64,000 nucleotides of DNA from Lunularia cruciata (Eukaryota; Streptophyta; Marchantiopsida; Lunulariales; Lunulariaceae), in contig OX419758.1 in NCBI GenBank assembly GCA_948567375.1, forward strand, positions 28,587,001 through 28,651,000, read 5' to 3'. Shown here piece by piece: positions 45,931 through 57,153 of the stretch; the first letter of the stretch is position 1, and every line of letters starts with the position of its first letter. Below the pieces are notes generated by a model. That model made no database searches. It was not told the DNA's origin and saw nothing but the letters and a program-made list of their open reading frames with translations. Position numbers and translations under genes: made by a program.

Positions 45931-47460
45931 ATCTGTGACCTCAATAACTCCTCTTGTATGCGCTAAGAGAGATACCACCAAAGTCTCTACAAATATACAC
46001 AAAAAGGCCGATGCATGCCAACCTGGCACCATCTCCTCATCTGTCTCACCATGCCAACGTGCTCCGGTCTGATCATGCTGGTTGAAACATGGGTTTCTAC
46101 TCAACCCATCTGCATCATGGTTCACCACTCCAGGTCTATGAACAACCGTGAAATCATACTCCTGTAAAATCAGAGCCCATCGTGCAAGCTTCCATGAAAG
46201 CTTGTCGGACTCCATCAACCACTTCAGCGGCTGATGATCAGTGATGAGAGTGAAGAGGTTACCAAATAGGTAACATCGGAAGTGTGCTACTGCCCAAACT
46301 GCTGCCAAGCACTCTCCCTCATATTAACTATACTTCGCCTCCGCTGAATTGTTGGAGCGACTAGCATAGGCCACCACAAACTCCTTCTCCTCATCATCAT
46401 GTTGGGTGAGCACCGCTCCAAGCCCCAACATACTCCAATCAGTGTGAACCTGAAATGGTCGTCCCTTGATCCGTCTCTTCAAAATAGGAGCAGATGTCAA
46501 CCTCTCCTTGAGCTCTACAAAAGTTCTCTCCTGCTCATCTCCCCAACACCACTCTTGTGTAAGCTTGGTCAGCTTCGTCAAGGCCTTGGCAATGGCACTA
46601 AATCCTCTAACATAGCGGTGATAGAAGTTTGCCAACTCAAGGAATGCTCGCACTCTGCTCACATCCGTAGGCCGAGGAATACGTGCAATAGCCTCCACCT
46701 TGGTCTGCTGGACACCAAGTCCTCCGGGGTAGATAGTGTGACCCAAATACTCAACCTGCTCGTGGAAGAACCTACACTTCCCAGGATGTAATTTGAGTCC
46801 ATGAGATCTCAACCTCTCAAACACCTCCAACAACTGTCTCTCATGCTCCTCCACAGTAGTGCTATAAACCAAAATGTCATCAATATAGCACCGAGCAAAA
46901 TCCAATCCAGCTAGGATCCTATCCATGATCCTCTGGAACTCAGCAGGAGCATTCTTCAACCCAAATGGTAAGAACCTCCACTGATATAACACATCCTTGC
47001 TGTGAGGATCAATAGCCAAAAATGCTGTCTTGGACTTATCCTCCTCCTTGATCGGCAACTGATGATATCCCACTCGAAGATCCAAAGTATTGAAGACCTT
47101 TGCATGCCCAATTGCATCAAAAATCTCCTCCGGTGTAGGCATGGCATACCGATCAACCCTGGTCTGTTGGTTGATAGGACGGTAATTTCCACACATCCGC
47201 CTATCTGTATAGTTGCCATGCATATCTTTCTTGGCTGGCATCACTGTCGCTGATGCATACTCTCCATGTGAAATCTCCACCAAACCAGCCTCAAAAAGGT
47301 CACTACTACGACTCTGAATCAATATCCTCTCCATATCACTATATCGATAAGGACGTCGGAAAACTGGTGTGTTGCTAGTCAGTTCAATTTGTATATCAGG
47401 TCCCTTTAGAGCACCCAAATCCTTCATACTGAAGGCAAAACAACTCGTGTGACTCCTCAA
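45931..47460 (-). pseudogene. G2 reverse transcriptase and RNase H
   Basis: Frame 46324-47460 (378 codons) covers RT: VFRRPYRYSDMERILIQSR, MCGNYRPINQQTRVDRYAMP, VFNTLDLRVGYHQLPIKEED, FLPFGLKNAPAEFQRIMDRI, the intact active site CYIDDILVY (46865-46891) and VEYLGHTI. RNase H begins VHTDWSMLGLGAVLTQHDD and, after a single in-frame stop at 46321, continues in frame 45193-46308 (LITDHQPLKWLMES, ADGLSRNP). The length and order are those of Ty3/gypsy. It is the best-preserved enzyme in the window. Confidence 0.95.
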
Positions 47461-47899
47461 GAACCTCCAAACCCTCCGTCTTTCCTCTCCAATAAGCTTG
47501 GGTCCAAGATCTGGCTCCCAAGTATCCTCTGTAATTGTAGTAGGAATGGAAGACGTACTGACTGACTGCTACACTGGGCCCTTGGGAGCAATAGTGTCAT
47601 GCTCCCGACCACTAGAGGTCCCAACCTCAGTGTGAAAAACTCCCTCCACTCTGGCTGCAAGCTCCACATGTCCTCTGGCTGCATCCCATGTGGACCAAGG
47701 GTGTAATCCAAGTAGCCCATGCTCACCTGGATGGACTCCAAGTAGACCACCCTCCCTTGTAGCTACTGGATGTGTCCCAAGAATACCATGTCCACTCAGT
47801 CCACCGCCCCCAGCATATGCCTAAATCGTCTCGATAGGCACATGGCTCACAAGTGTCTAAGTGGTGATGCCTACCAAGCGCATCCTACACTGCTCTACC
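47461..47899 (-). pseudogene. G2 spacer between methyltransferase and RT
   Basis: It is in frame with both neighbours and crosses three stops. It reads GGLSGHGILGTHPVATREGG, then PWSTWDAARGHVELAARVEG, then DLGPKLIGEERRRVWRFL. It is Gly-rich, then acidic and helical, and ends in the RT lead-in. I recognise no domain. The overlapping frame 47457-47750 is a shadow. Confidence 0.6.
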
Positions 47900-48855
47900 A
47901 AGCCAAGGCTCACAATCCAAGTCAAACAATTCAGGTCCATAGCCTGACCTAACACCTGATGCCTGGATGCCTCTGACACTGTTGGAATAGCGGTAATACC
48001 GGTGCAAAAACCCATCACCCGCTCTCTCTCATCAGCATTGGGCTCCACCAACTGCTGTAACTGTGAGTCCCAAATAAGTCCAGGTCCTCCCTCTTGAAAA
48101 GCATGAGAGCCTGGGAAACTCATGAGGGTAGGAAATGCAGCTCTAGGCTGTCCAACTAGGTTCACTATTGCCATAGGTGACCTATCAGCCACTACCACTA
48201 TCTGAGACTGACGCCCAACATCCAAGATATCATCAACAAGAATGTGGTCTAGTTGCTAAATCCCATCATAACTACGATGTAGAACCTCTCTGGGTAAGAG
48301 GTTTGTCCACCAAAGACGAAGACAATGAGCCTGTGATCCCACTCTGGCTACATCTAACAATACAGTAGGTCCCATCCATGAATGGACCTGATGTGTACTC
48401 GCCACTACTCTAGTGCGAGAATCACCCATCAATGGAATGTTCTCCAAAAGGTTACCTGGAGAAACAGACTGATGAACCTGGAGATGTCGTAGTATCCGTA
48501 ACATCTCCCAAAACACACCAGAACAAGGATCCTAAAGACCCAAACCACGGTCCGCACGTGTATGTCCCTGACATGGCCATCCAAAAATCACCAAGTGAAT
48601 AGGCCCATGTCTCTCTAGGTCATGCGCCCCCAATAAGGAAATGTCTCCTGGTAAGGCCTTCTGGTAACCTCTGACTGTAGACATCGGTAATAACTCTGGA
48701 TACCGATAGGCCAAGTGTGCCATATGATGTAGAGAGACTTGCCTAGCAATCTCATCTCTCTCTACATACAAGTACCTCTGTACTCGTATACCTGCCTGTA
48801 ACACCACAGCTAGTCCGGTGTTGATCCCACCAAACAACTCCAATAGACATATCCC
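47900..48855 (-). pseudogene. G2 C5-cytosine DNA methyltransferase domain
   Basis: About 319 codons in the pol frame carry the ordered C5-methyltransferase motifs. Motif I is LLELFGGINTGLAVVLQAG (AdoMet binding). An acidic motif II-like YVERDE follows. Motif IV is FGWPCQGHTRA with the PCQ catalytic Cys (48571-48573). Motif VI is LLENIPLMGDSRTRV (Glu codon 48442-48444). A motif VIII-like stretch is VGSQAHCLRLWWTNLLP. Motifs IX/X are PNADERERVMGF and LGQAMDLN (47929-47952). The target-recognition segment between VIII and IX is short. Two in-frame stops (near 48529 and 48253) interrupt it. Such an enzyme would transfer methyl groups to cytosine in DNA. It sits between protease and RT and is fused to both. 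Confidence 0.88.
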
Positions 48856-49400
48856 CTCTACTGGATACTGCCAAGCAATGAGTGTGGTATCCAGAGGTGT
48901 CAAAGCAATCACCTCTGGAGGCTCATCCTCACACTCATCCCCTGATGGTACCAAGGCTCCACTCCAAGCCTGCTGCACCAATTGATCTGCATGCTGCTGC
49001 AATGCCTCCTCTGAACTCCACAATGGAACATCCAAGGTGGATGGAACAATCCCACTCGTACTCCAAAGCCGAGTGATCTCCTCTAGTACTGGAGTATCCT
49101 CTGCATGGGTGTTCCCCTCCAACAAGTCACCAGGCCAAGTGATTGCACCGCTGAAAGCTAAAACTGATGCTGCCATGGTCCCGGACTGTAGTGAGCCAAG
49201 ACTACCACTACTAAAGCGTACTGGTAGGCGACATACCCATCCCTCACCAGATTGCCAACTAGGTCTATAAGAGGATGTCTCCTCCCAATAGTCAATGCTG
49301 AAACCCATGGGGTATAACACTGCTCCCCCAACTAGCACATCATATGACTCAGCTATTGTCACAATAGCCTGAGCTCTCACCACCGAGCTATCAGTCGGAT
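48856..49400 (-). pseudogene. G2 protease tail and linker
   Basis: In the methyltransferase frame this reads QAIVTIAESYDVLVGGAVL, YPMGFSIDYWEETSSYRPS and LPVRF, the second half of a retropepsin-like domain (the VLVGGDVL block). An acidic linker follows (SGDECEDEPPEVIALTPLDT) up to motif I. It is aligned with G1 30060-30406. The frame changes between this part and the active-site part. Confidence 0.75.
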
Positions 49401-50430
49401 GACCAGGACAACAAGCTCCCCACGTGTGATGTACTATGTCAAACCACCACCTAGAGATGTCTAGATCTGAAATGGACACCTCTCCACATTGGTCTTCCGT
49501 AACTCCAGACCGACAACTGCAGCCTTCCCCAACATAAGGGGCTATGCACCAGAGTCTAACAAGACTCTCTGTGGTGTATAGACCTTCCTTGAAGGTCCCA
49601 CCAAACAAAAAATTCCCCTCTGGTTATCCAACATGACAACACCAGGTGTAAACCGCGCTCTCTCAAAGACCGGTCTAGCTGGCAACTCCTCCAGTCTAGC
49701 CGTTGCTACTTGCCATAAACCATTGGTCGCTGAACGGATCCCATGCTCCTCAACCAAGTCAGCTCCACTACCAACCACCTCTGCTCTAGTAGTAGGAATT
49801 GCACCATCCCTACTCTCACACAATGTGGCAGCCAACCGGAACACTAGGGTTGGGTCAACCCCCAATGTAAACATGTTAATGGCTGAAAACAAAGGATGCC
49901 GCATAATCAGCTGAGCCGCCCCCAACATCATGCTAGACTCAGTCTGTGTAGTAGTAGGTGGTTGACTAGTAGGTAGTCCATCATGTACTCCATCACCATC
50001 TACCACACCTACACTGGGACGTCTAGGAACCATGGATGTCGTCTGCAATGCCTCAGATAGCGTGAAAGATTGGGTAAGTCTGACCTGTCTCCCAACCTCT
50101 CCTCTCTGTGGGTCCAACTCCACTGATGCTCCTCTAGGCTCTAGAGCACGTACTGCACTCCTAGTAACTGTTGCAGATGCATCCACCTATGCTGCTCTGC
50201 ACATGAAGTCCAAAGCATCTCTATCACCAGCATATGAGGTGGAAGCCTCAGCACCCGAATCTGATCTCCTCTAAGCAATAGCCATACTAGCCAATCTCTG
50301 CTCCAACTGCTCAATCCGAGTAGCCATCACTGTGTCAGAAGTAAGGGCAGGTACTGCACCCCTACTAGGTGTAGATCCTCTACCACCACCTCTACCACCT
50401 CTACCACCTCGTCCTCTATGAATTGGAGCT
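49401..50430 (-). pseudogene. G2 aspartic protease active-site part
   Basis: Frame 49542-50186 (214 codons) ends in YTPQRVLLDSGA, the retropepsin active site with Asp-Ser-Gly intact (Asp codon 49554-49556), followed by a stop and then PLMLGKAAVVGLEL in the same frame. The preceding ~200 residues (EALQTTSMVPRRPSVGV, MRHPLFSAINMFTLGVDPTL, EEHGIRSATNGLWQVATARL) form a spacer that I cannot assign, shared with G1. The enzyme would process the Gag-Pol polyprotein. Confidence 0.85.
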
Positions 50431-51641
50431 CCTCTACTACCTACCATAGCAGCCCTACCACTCCGTAACTCCGGGTGTAGGTCAAAACACCGGTCACTAG
50501 TGTGACCAAATCTGTGGCAGTGCTCACACTGCCTTTATGCTGGCTGTGATGCACCCAAGGTATCAAGTCCGCTGCCCTCAGTACACCCTCTCCTATGGTG
50601 AGGTCCACCACAAGTCCAACAAGCAACACCACCACTCACTGGCTGCTGCTGACCCAAAAATGAAGATAAGGGTCTAACTCCACTAGGCCCTCCACTCGCT
50701 CCATAGGATCTGGGCTGTCCACCCTATCCTCAAAAACCAACTAGGCGTGGTGCACTCTGCTACACTCTAGAAGAAGTCACAGCTGTGGATGAGGTCTCCC
50801 TACCAAATCCTGATGTCACCACTCTCTCCTCCACCATGTTGAGCTCAATACGCTCAGCCAAACCGAAGACTACTGCCAAAGTGGGCAAAGTAGCCTGCAA
50901 CAACATAGCATCACAAACTCTACATTGCAACTCCCTATCCAGTATCCCATACCAAAATTGGACTGCCTGGGCCTCAGTAACTCCCTGAGTGAAACTGATC
51001 AGCCGCCTCATGCGAGTGTATGCCTCGCGTAGGCTCTCTCCAGCCTTCCACTAGAACTCATGCAAGCTCCTCAGCTTGTCAGTCCGCACTCCCTGGTAGT
51101 TCTGCCTCAAACACAAGAAGAACTTCACCATGGGGTTAAACCCCGGTACCACACCACCTCCTGCAGCGGTACCTCCACTCGTAGTAGCACTATCTCCAGC
51201 TAGTGCACCTCCACTAGCTCCACCCGCTAGAACTCGTAGGTACAGCTAATCTACTCCTGGCCACCGAGCCTGAAGTGATGGAGACATAGTGTGGAGACCA
51301 ATACTGTCTCCATAACTCAATCTCCTCCAAATGAGCTCTCTGAACTCATGGTAGTCGTCCATTGGTGGACCCTCCAAGTGCTGAAACAACCCCTTCCATG
51401 CCATGAAGGGTGTGAACAAAGTCGGGTTCCGCATCTACTACAGATCACACCAACTGTCGAACTCCTGGATGAAGTCATCCAACTCAATGGTACCCACTGT
51501 ACCAGAGTAACACCTAGGGCCTTTGGAGGCCCCATAATTCTTGTCCATGTCCCACAACAACGGTGCGGACACACCAAGTGCACTCTCAACTGAATCAACT
51601 CCTGTGTCGAACTCCAACTTAGAGTCAATCTCCTTCCTCAC
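50431..51641 (-). pseudogene. G2 gag with two zinc knuckles
   Basis: Gag begins near 51641 (MRKEIDSKLEFDTG) and includes IELDDFIQEFDSWCDL, then a capsid-like part (FTPFMAWKGLFQHLEGPP, FRELIWRRLSYGDSI) and a helical C-terminal capsid part (RRLISFTQGVTEAQAVQFWY, MLLQATLPTLAVVFGLAERI). Two CCHC-type knuckles follow: CWTCGGPHHRRGC (50583-50621) and CEHCHRFGHTSDRC (50487-50528), the second textbook CX2CX4HX4C. An Arg-Gly-rich tail follows. The reading frame differs from that of pol. Stops fall mainly at Gln, Trp or Arg codons changed by one transition. Confidence 0.85.
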
Positions 51642-53049
51642 TAGGACCTGAGATACAGGCTGATACCGAGCACCACTCCGAGTAAACCCACTGCGTACTA
51701 CAGGGCTAACTCCTTTGGAATCTCCAAAGAACTCCGTCGTGACAAAGTAACCACACTAGCAAACCCGAACCACCAACTGCAACCGCAAGTCGCAACCGCA
51801 AGTGCCCCACCAAGTGCCAACACCACCACGTGCCAACACCAACTAAACACCACCCACTAATGTAACTCTAATCGAGATAACTACACTAGGGGAAGGGCAA
51901 CCTGTAACCTGCCATCATAACACGCACTCTCACGGTCTGCAGGTCATCACTTCCTGCCTCACCGGAGAGAAACAAAGGTAGTCTGACTGGTCATCACTCC
52001 AGCCTCACCACCGAGAGCACACCAGAGCACCAACGCTCAAAAGTCAGGGCACCTCACACAAACGTGGTGCACAAACAGGAAGCAGAGAATGGAGGGGATC
52101 CAATCACAAGAAATCTAAACGAAAACCCTCCATCTCATAACACAACACCGGACTGACTCTGCCACCATTTGGCATTTGACATAAGAGCAGTTCGGATCTA
52201 AGTCCTAAGCTACTAAGATCACCAAGAATGGGATCAAACTGCCTCTCCTAGCCAAAGCTACATGTGTATAGATAACAGTGGCACAGTCACTATGACAAAA
52301 AGTGAGGGTGGACTAGTTGGCTAGGGCACCAGTCTAGGAACAAGAGATCTAGCGGTCAAACTCTGTTGCGCACAATCTAGCAAGAAAGGCAGATTTTGCC
52401 AACCAATGACCAAGATCTACTCTAAACTAGCTAGCCTCACGCCAGCAGGCTAGCCCTTCTAGGCCTTCGTAGCCCACAGCCTTATGCCTCAAAGCCTCTA
52501 AACGCCAAAATTCAGCCAAATGAGGCCTTTCTTGTTGCCACTTTGAAACGTCCTCCAAAATTGGTGAAACTTCTCCAAATCTGTGAAAGTCCTCCAAACT
52601 AGCAAAACTCCTCCAAATCTGGCTCAAAATCTGACGTAAAATCTGACATAAACCCTAAAGATGGCTGTCCACCAAATCCCCCGCTAACTTTCCACTCGAG
52701 CCAAATTGACAAAACGGGTTTTTCCAAATCACAATTTCATGAGAAGAGCTTCCCAACTCCACCTTCAATTTCACTTTCTGAGCCCAACTCGTAGCAAATT
52801 GATCCTGCCTTCACCTCCTGAGCTCAAAATCACAACATTGTTTAAAATTGCTCCTTCTTTGCTCGAAATTTGGCCAGCGCTTCCGCACATCGTCTGCCTA
52901 ACTGCCAAATCTGCATCACTTGAATGAGCTTCTACACACTAGGGAAACACAGAACTTGAATCAAACTACCACGATCCACCGGGCTTGGAGATACCACCAA
53001 CACTCAACATTCATGCACCCGATTTCCCCCTGACTTCACTTCTCTGATG
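51642..53049 (-). other. G2 leader
   Basis: This ~1.4 kb leader lies between the core and gag. A small open frame (52427-52627) is present but is not clearly conserved in G1. At 51770-51840 a short unit ('ccgcaagtgccccaccaagtgccaacaccac') is repeated. The element strand beside the core reads TACATCAGAGAAGTG, with ATCAGAG matching the centre of an initiator tRNA-Met primer site. About 60 bases further in, another TGGTATCTCC occurs. Confidence 0.6.
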
Positions 53050-53499
53050 TAATCAGATTGCTTAACACTCTCAACTCAACTCAACTCAGATCAGTACTTG
53101 ATCTGTCACTCTATAAACTGCCAACAATTGGGCACTGATTACAGTCAAGCCACACCCACTCAAGCATAGAGAATCTAGGTGACGCTCGCCGGCCTCTGTC
53201 CACTATAGCCAGGAACTCGAAGGCTCAACATCAGAGAAGTGAGCTCTCTGGAGCTTACTTCAAAACTATACCCCCTTGGACTCGAGCTAGCATTGGAACC
53301 CTAACGGTCCCGTTGATGGCACACTCGACGGTGCAAACGGTGCAAAGTGACGGTGGGCCCCATCGTGAAGTCAGTACCCCAAACACCAAATCAGACTGTC
53401 GGAAAGTAGTCCTTGAGAAACTACTAGAATAACTCTAACTACTATCACTGGAACTCCAATGTCTGAGCAGCTAGATGCGGAACTACAAATGGCGTGACA
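53050..53499 (-). repeat. G2 terminal repeat core, 5' copy
   Basis: 450 bp, TAATCAG to GGCGTGACA, the right end of G2. No A block lies outside it. The next base belongs to H, whose RT reading resumes. Confidence 0.95.
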
Positions 53500-55790
53500 T
53501 ACCCTTCTATAAATAAGAAACATTAGCTATGGGCCACCTTGTCTAGTAGTGTATTGGTGAATGGGATTGGAAAGGGATCCGAGTTGGTCTAGGCATTCAA
53601 ATTTAGAAAGTTCACATAGATTTGCAGCTTTCTTGTTTTTGGGATGACCAAGATTGGAGAGGCCTACTTTGTTTCTCTTGTGAGATAGATGAACCCACAC
53701 TTTAGTAGTTTGTTTAGTTCTTCTTACACTTTGTGAGAATAGGTGGGATTTTTCCTATATAGTTTGGATTTTACTAAAATGGTGTCTAAACAAAGTAAGA
53801 TCTAATGTTGACACATTGGGAATCAACACCCAAAAGTTCCAATAATCATAGGCAAAAATATCTTGAAATTCTTTGAAGAGGTCTTGATAGGTATGCTAAT
53901 CCTTGACCAACATATTGGTGTTGATCTTGACATATTTAGGTGCTTCCTCCATTTGTGAGATATCAAGATCTTTAAACTCATCCACAACCTAAAAGTGGAA
54001 AGACATGGTTTTAGACAATTGCTTTCAGGGTTTCTCCAGGAGAATCATTGTAGTCTATCTTCTAGTACTATTTAATGGACCTCATATTCTTTTCAATGCA
54101 CTTTGTGGGTTTTTTGATATAGGGTCCTCAACAACAATAGAACATCTTTCAAATGTTTGATTAGGATGAAGGACTATCATCAATTGTAACAATTAGAACA
54201 CCTTTATTACACATAACAGACTTCCTTTCTTCCTCTCAAGAGCTAAGAGTATCATCATGGATAGGTCCATTAAGATGAACATATTTCCCATCCAACTCCT
54301 TGTCCTGACAATCAATGTCATCTTCAATGTAGAAATAGGAGGTAGTTTTAGTTTTGTGATTGTGTTCTTGTGTGCAAGGCAATGGGAACATTGTCTGGTG
54401 GAAAGCTTTGTCATTAGAGCTAAGAGTACTATCCTTTGATTCCAAAAGAGATGTCTTTTGGGACCATGGAAGGGTTCATGCCAATTACATTTTGTGGCCA
54501 TGGTGGAAGAAGAGGGCTAAGGCTGTGTGATTTTCCACCTCTTACCACCATAAGTGGAGCATATTTCTCATCTCTTCTTTGGTTATAAACATATAATGAG
54601 TGATAGTATTTGAAATTTATGTATCACTACCAACATGAGTGGAGCACATGCATCAACATTGAAACTCGGTTCTCCTTTGTTATTTGAGCTTGACACATGC
54701 TCAATTGGGTACATTGGAAGTACAATGTGGTTTGATTTCCATCCAAAGGTCAACTTACTAGTCCACCAAGAGGTGACAACATCAATATCTACCAACCATG
54801 AAACCCCAAGAGTAGTGGAAATTAGAATGGGATTGGTGTATCCATTATCAAGTAGTTGACCAAGAAGGTTTGCTCACTAATTAGTGTATGGATCTTAGAC
54901 AACAGTTCTAGAGGGCAATGTCTTCTCCCATCTATCATTTGGAGGAGGTGGAAGTCTTAACCATACCCTTTAGTCCAAAGGTTTCCATTACCATTTTTGT
55001 CAATTATATTCACCAAGGATCTAGAGTCAATGCATTAGTTTGGAATACCATTCCCTTGGATTGTACAAGAATGTTTGAGTCTTGGACCTTGTTTTAGAAC
55101 ACATAGTAATCACTAGGAATTGTATTAATAGAAGTAGTGTGAAGGATTCTTTTGGTTTTAGTCTGTGGTACATCTATGGGATCAAGTACCTACAAGACAA
55201 AATTCCCAATAAGTGGATCTTTGAAGCAAACTATGGGCTATTGCTTTTTTAGAAAGTTTTGCAATTTCCTACTCTCCATAGAGGATACTTTACAAAGCTA
55301 TTTGATAGTGATATTGGCTTTGACATTAGTCAGGTCAAAAATAATTTCCTAGTCATCTATGATGGAAGATAGTGGTTGCTTTGATAAAGCATCAAACATA
55401 GAGACTATTGTCCTATACATTGCAAGATTGGATTGAGATGCTTCATCCCACATGGTTTCTTCATCCAAAATTTTGGAGGAATAGCTCTCAGAATTAGTGC
55501 TACTACTTAGGCCAGGTGCTAAATAAGTATGTGCATGTGTTTTGAGGAACAAATTTGCTTCTAAAATAGCACTTTCATCAATTGACACTATTGTTCTCAT
55601 AGGGAAGTTTTCATATTCCCATCAGGACCATTTGCACACATTTTTAGAACACATTTGGATGTAAAATTGGGAGGTATTGCTTCTCCCATACTTAAAACAA
55701 CCATGTCTTTGTGGCATGGAGTAGAATAAACACATCTTGAGCATGTTGTGAAAAGTAGTGGAGATGGACATATGTGTTAGCCAGAAATGG
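53500..55790 (-). pseudogene. H gag/protease and RT N-terminus
   Basis: Near the left end the minus strand reads ASPILVIPKTRKLQIYVNFL, DPFPIPFTNTLLDKV and FLFIEG, the first RT motifs, preceded by EELNKLLKCGFIYLT. Further right, frames 54193-54501, 54583-54795 and 55349-55600 (ETMWDEASQSNLAMYRTIVS, FDALSKQPLS) belong to protease and gag territory but match nothing I can name. Stops are frequent. The coding ends before the primer site at 55780. Confidence 0.65.
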
Positions 55791-55799
55791 CACCAAAAA
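55780..55799 (-). promoter_or_regulatory. H primer-binding site
   Basis: The element strand reads TTTTTGGTGCCATTTCTGG, a decayed form of the TGGCGCCGTTGCCGGGG-type site (tRNA-Asp) used by some gypsy elements. Confidence 0.6.
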
Positions 55800-56682
55800 T
55801 GTTGGTAGGTTGGCCTTGTCCTGTAGTGGAGATGTAAGATGCTACAAGAATGAGAAAATAGCACAACAAGCCTTGCAAGGCTGGCCTCTCAATTGGCTCA
55901 AGGAGTGATTATGTGTAGGATTTCTATAGAGATCATAGCTACACTAATAGATAGGGTTTGCCCTTGGATACTTAGCCCAAGGAATGGTTCATAGGGGTAT
56001 CCTCCTATGTGCACTTTGGCCTTAATGGTATGTTTACTCTTGAGTCAACAACACAATGCTACATGCAATGCTATAGTGCACCTCTACAATAAAAGCAATG
56101 GTATGACAAGCAAGGCAAGGAGCATTGATTCACAACTTAAATATCACAACTTGAAATTAGACTAATAAATAATCAAAAGAATGTGTAGAGTTTTGAGAGA
56201 GAATCGCTTGATTGATCAAGCGGAAATTGTTATCTCAAGCATGTAGGCTATGTCTTACAACCACAATTAGCAATAGCTTGGCTTGTGGACCCAATGATTA
56301 TAATTGAATAGCAAAATATTTTTATAAGAGTTGATGCTCCACTAAATTTTTTCCTTGAAAGAAAATGACTAATATCTAGACCAACCAACAAGAGAACCAC
56401 TCTTAGTATCTTGATCCTTTGCTCAAAGAATTAGAGAAAACTAGACACAATCTGCCAAACCTTTAGTCAAAGCACAATCAAAGAAATGGGATGCCTCTAC
56501 TAAATTGCACAAGCCCACTTATATCAAGTAACCAAACCCTAAAAAAACTTCTTTCCAGTAATTTTTTTGGAACCTATGGCTATTGCCTAACTCATGGACC
56601 ACCGTTATAAATGTCCAAAGGATCCTACACTTAGATTTTCTTAACTAAAAACACATTCCTTGATAGTTTTAGAGTATTCTCA
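55800..56682 (-). repeat. Putative H 5' LTR
   Basis: It starts TGTTGGTAGG directly after the primer site. No second copy is in the window, so the right boundary is unknown and set where L-type LTR sequence begins. No coding was seen. Confidence 0.45.
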
Positions 56683-57153
56683 GTAGATCAAATTGAAATG
56701 TCACCAAAAGAGTATTTCCACTAATAAGGCATAGGTTGAAAACACCCCAAAAACTTCAAAGCCAATTTTGGAGGCCTAACAAAATAATTAGGCCTTGAAA
56801 GATGAAATTTTCATCCACTCTTTGGAAATAAAGGTGTTGAATTCTCCTCTCCTTGTTTGTCTTGTTGAGACCTTTCCAAAGGTATCTCACTCATCCTATT
56901 TTGAGCTTCCTACATGAAGATTTCCCAAAGATTCTCTTCGGCCTTTGAGTTGGTTGGTCAAACTTGTTTGACAAACCAAATACAAAAAGGGTCAACATGT
57001 CACCAATCCATGAAGCTAGTCTCTTTGAGGTGATCCTTTTCACTATATAATAAAGACAAGGTGCTCCTTTGGGGCATCAAAGTATTGAGGAATTAAACTT
57101 TATGTTTCTCTTGTGTTTCTCTTGGGGTTTCTTTTGTCCTCAAAACATTTACA
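56683..57153 (+). repeat. Truncated L-type LTR, reversed
   Basis: The reverse complement of this block aligns with the solo LTR 14783-15395 from its first base (TGTAAATGTTTTG) to the 'ggtgacacc...tttgatc' passage, about 465 bp. The remaining ~150 bp of the LTR is missing at the left end. Its orientation is opposite to all other L-type LTRs here. Confidence 0.75.

Larger units (their letters stand above)
43624..53499 (-). mobile_element. Gypsy G-family element G2, with methyltransferase and PHD finger
   Basis: G2 is 9876 bp and is inserted in the H RT. In element order it has core (53050-53499), leader, gag with two zinc knuckles, aspartic protease, C5-methyltransferase domain, RT, RNase H, integrase, PHD finger, polypurine tract, A', core, A''. 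The pol part from 49608 to 44461 is in one frame with stops but no shift that I can detect. One frameshift separates it from gag/protease. The two cores differ at about 26 of 450 sites by my hand count, nearly all transitions. G2 is visibly richer in G and C than its surroundings and is the best-preserved element here. Confidence 0.9.

Noticed and set aside
47900-48855. Methyltransferase as a captured host gene or processed pseudogene
   Set aside because: It is in the same frame as the protease tail and RT, shows no flanking duplication or poly(A), and the surrounding spacer segments are shared with G1.
43624-53499. G2 as a tyrosine-recombinase (DIRS/PAT/Ngaro) element because of its split repeats
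   Set aside because: The polyprotein has a zinc-binding and DDE integrase, gypsy-type RT, protease and gag, and the G1 copy is flanked by a 5-bp host duplication. No recombinase coding is visible.
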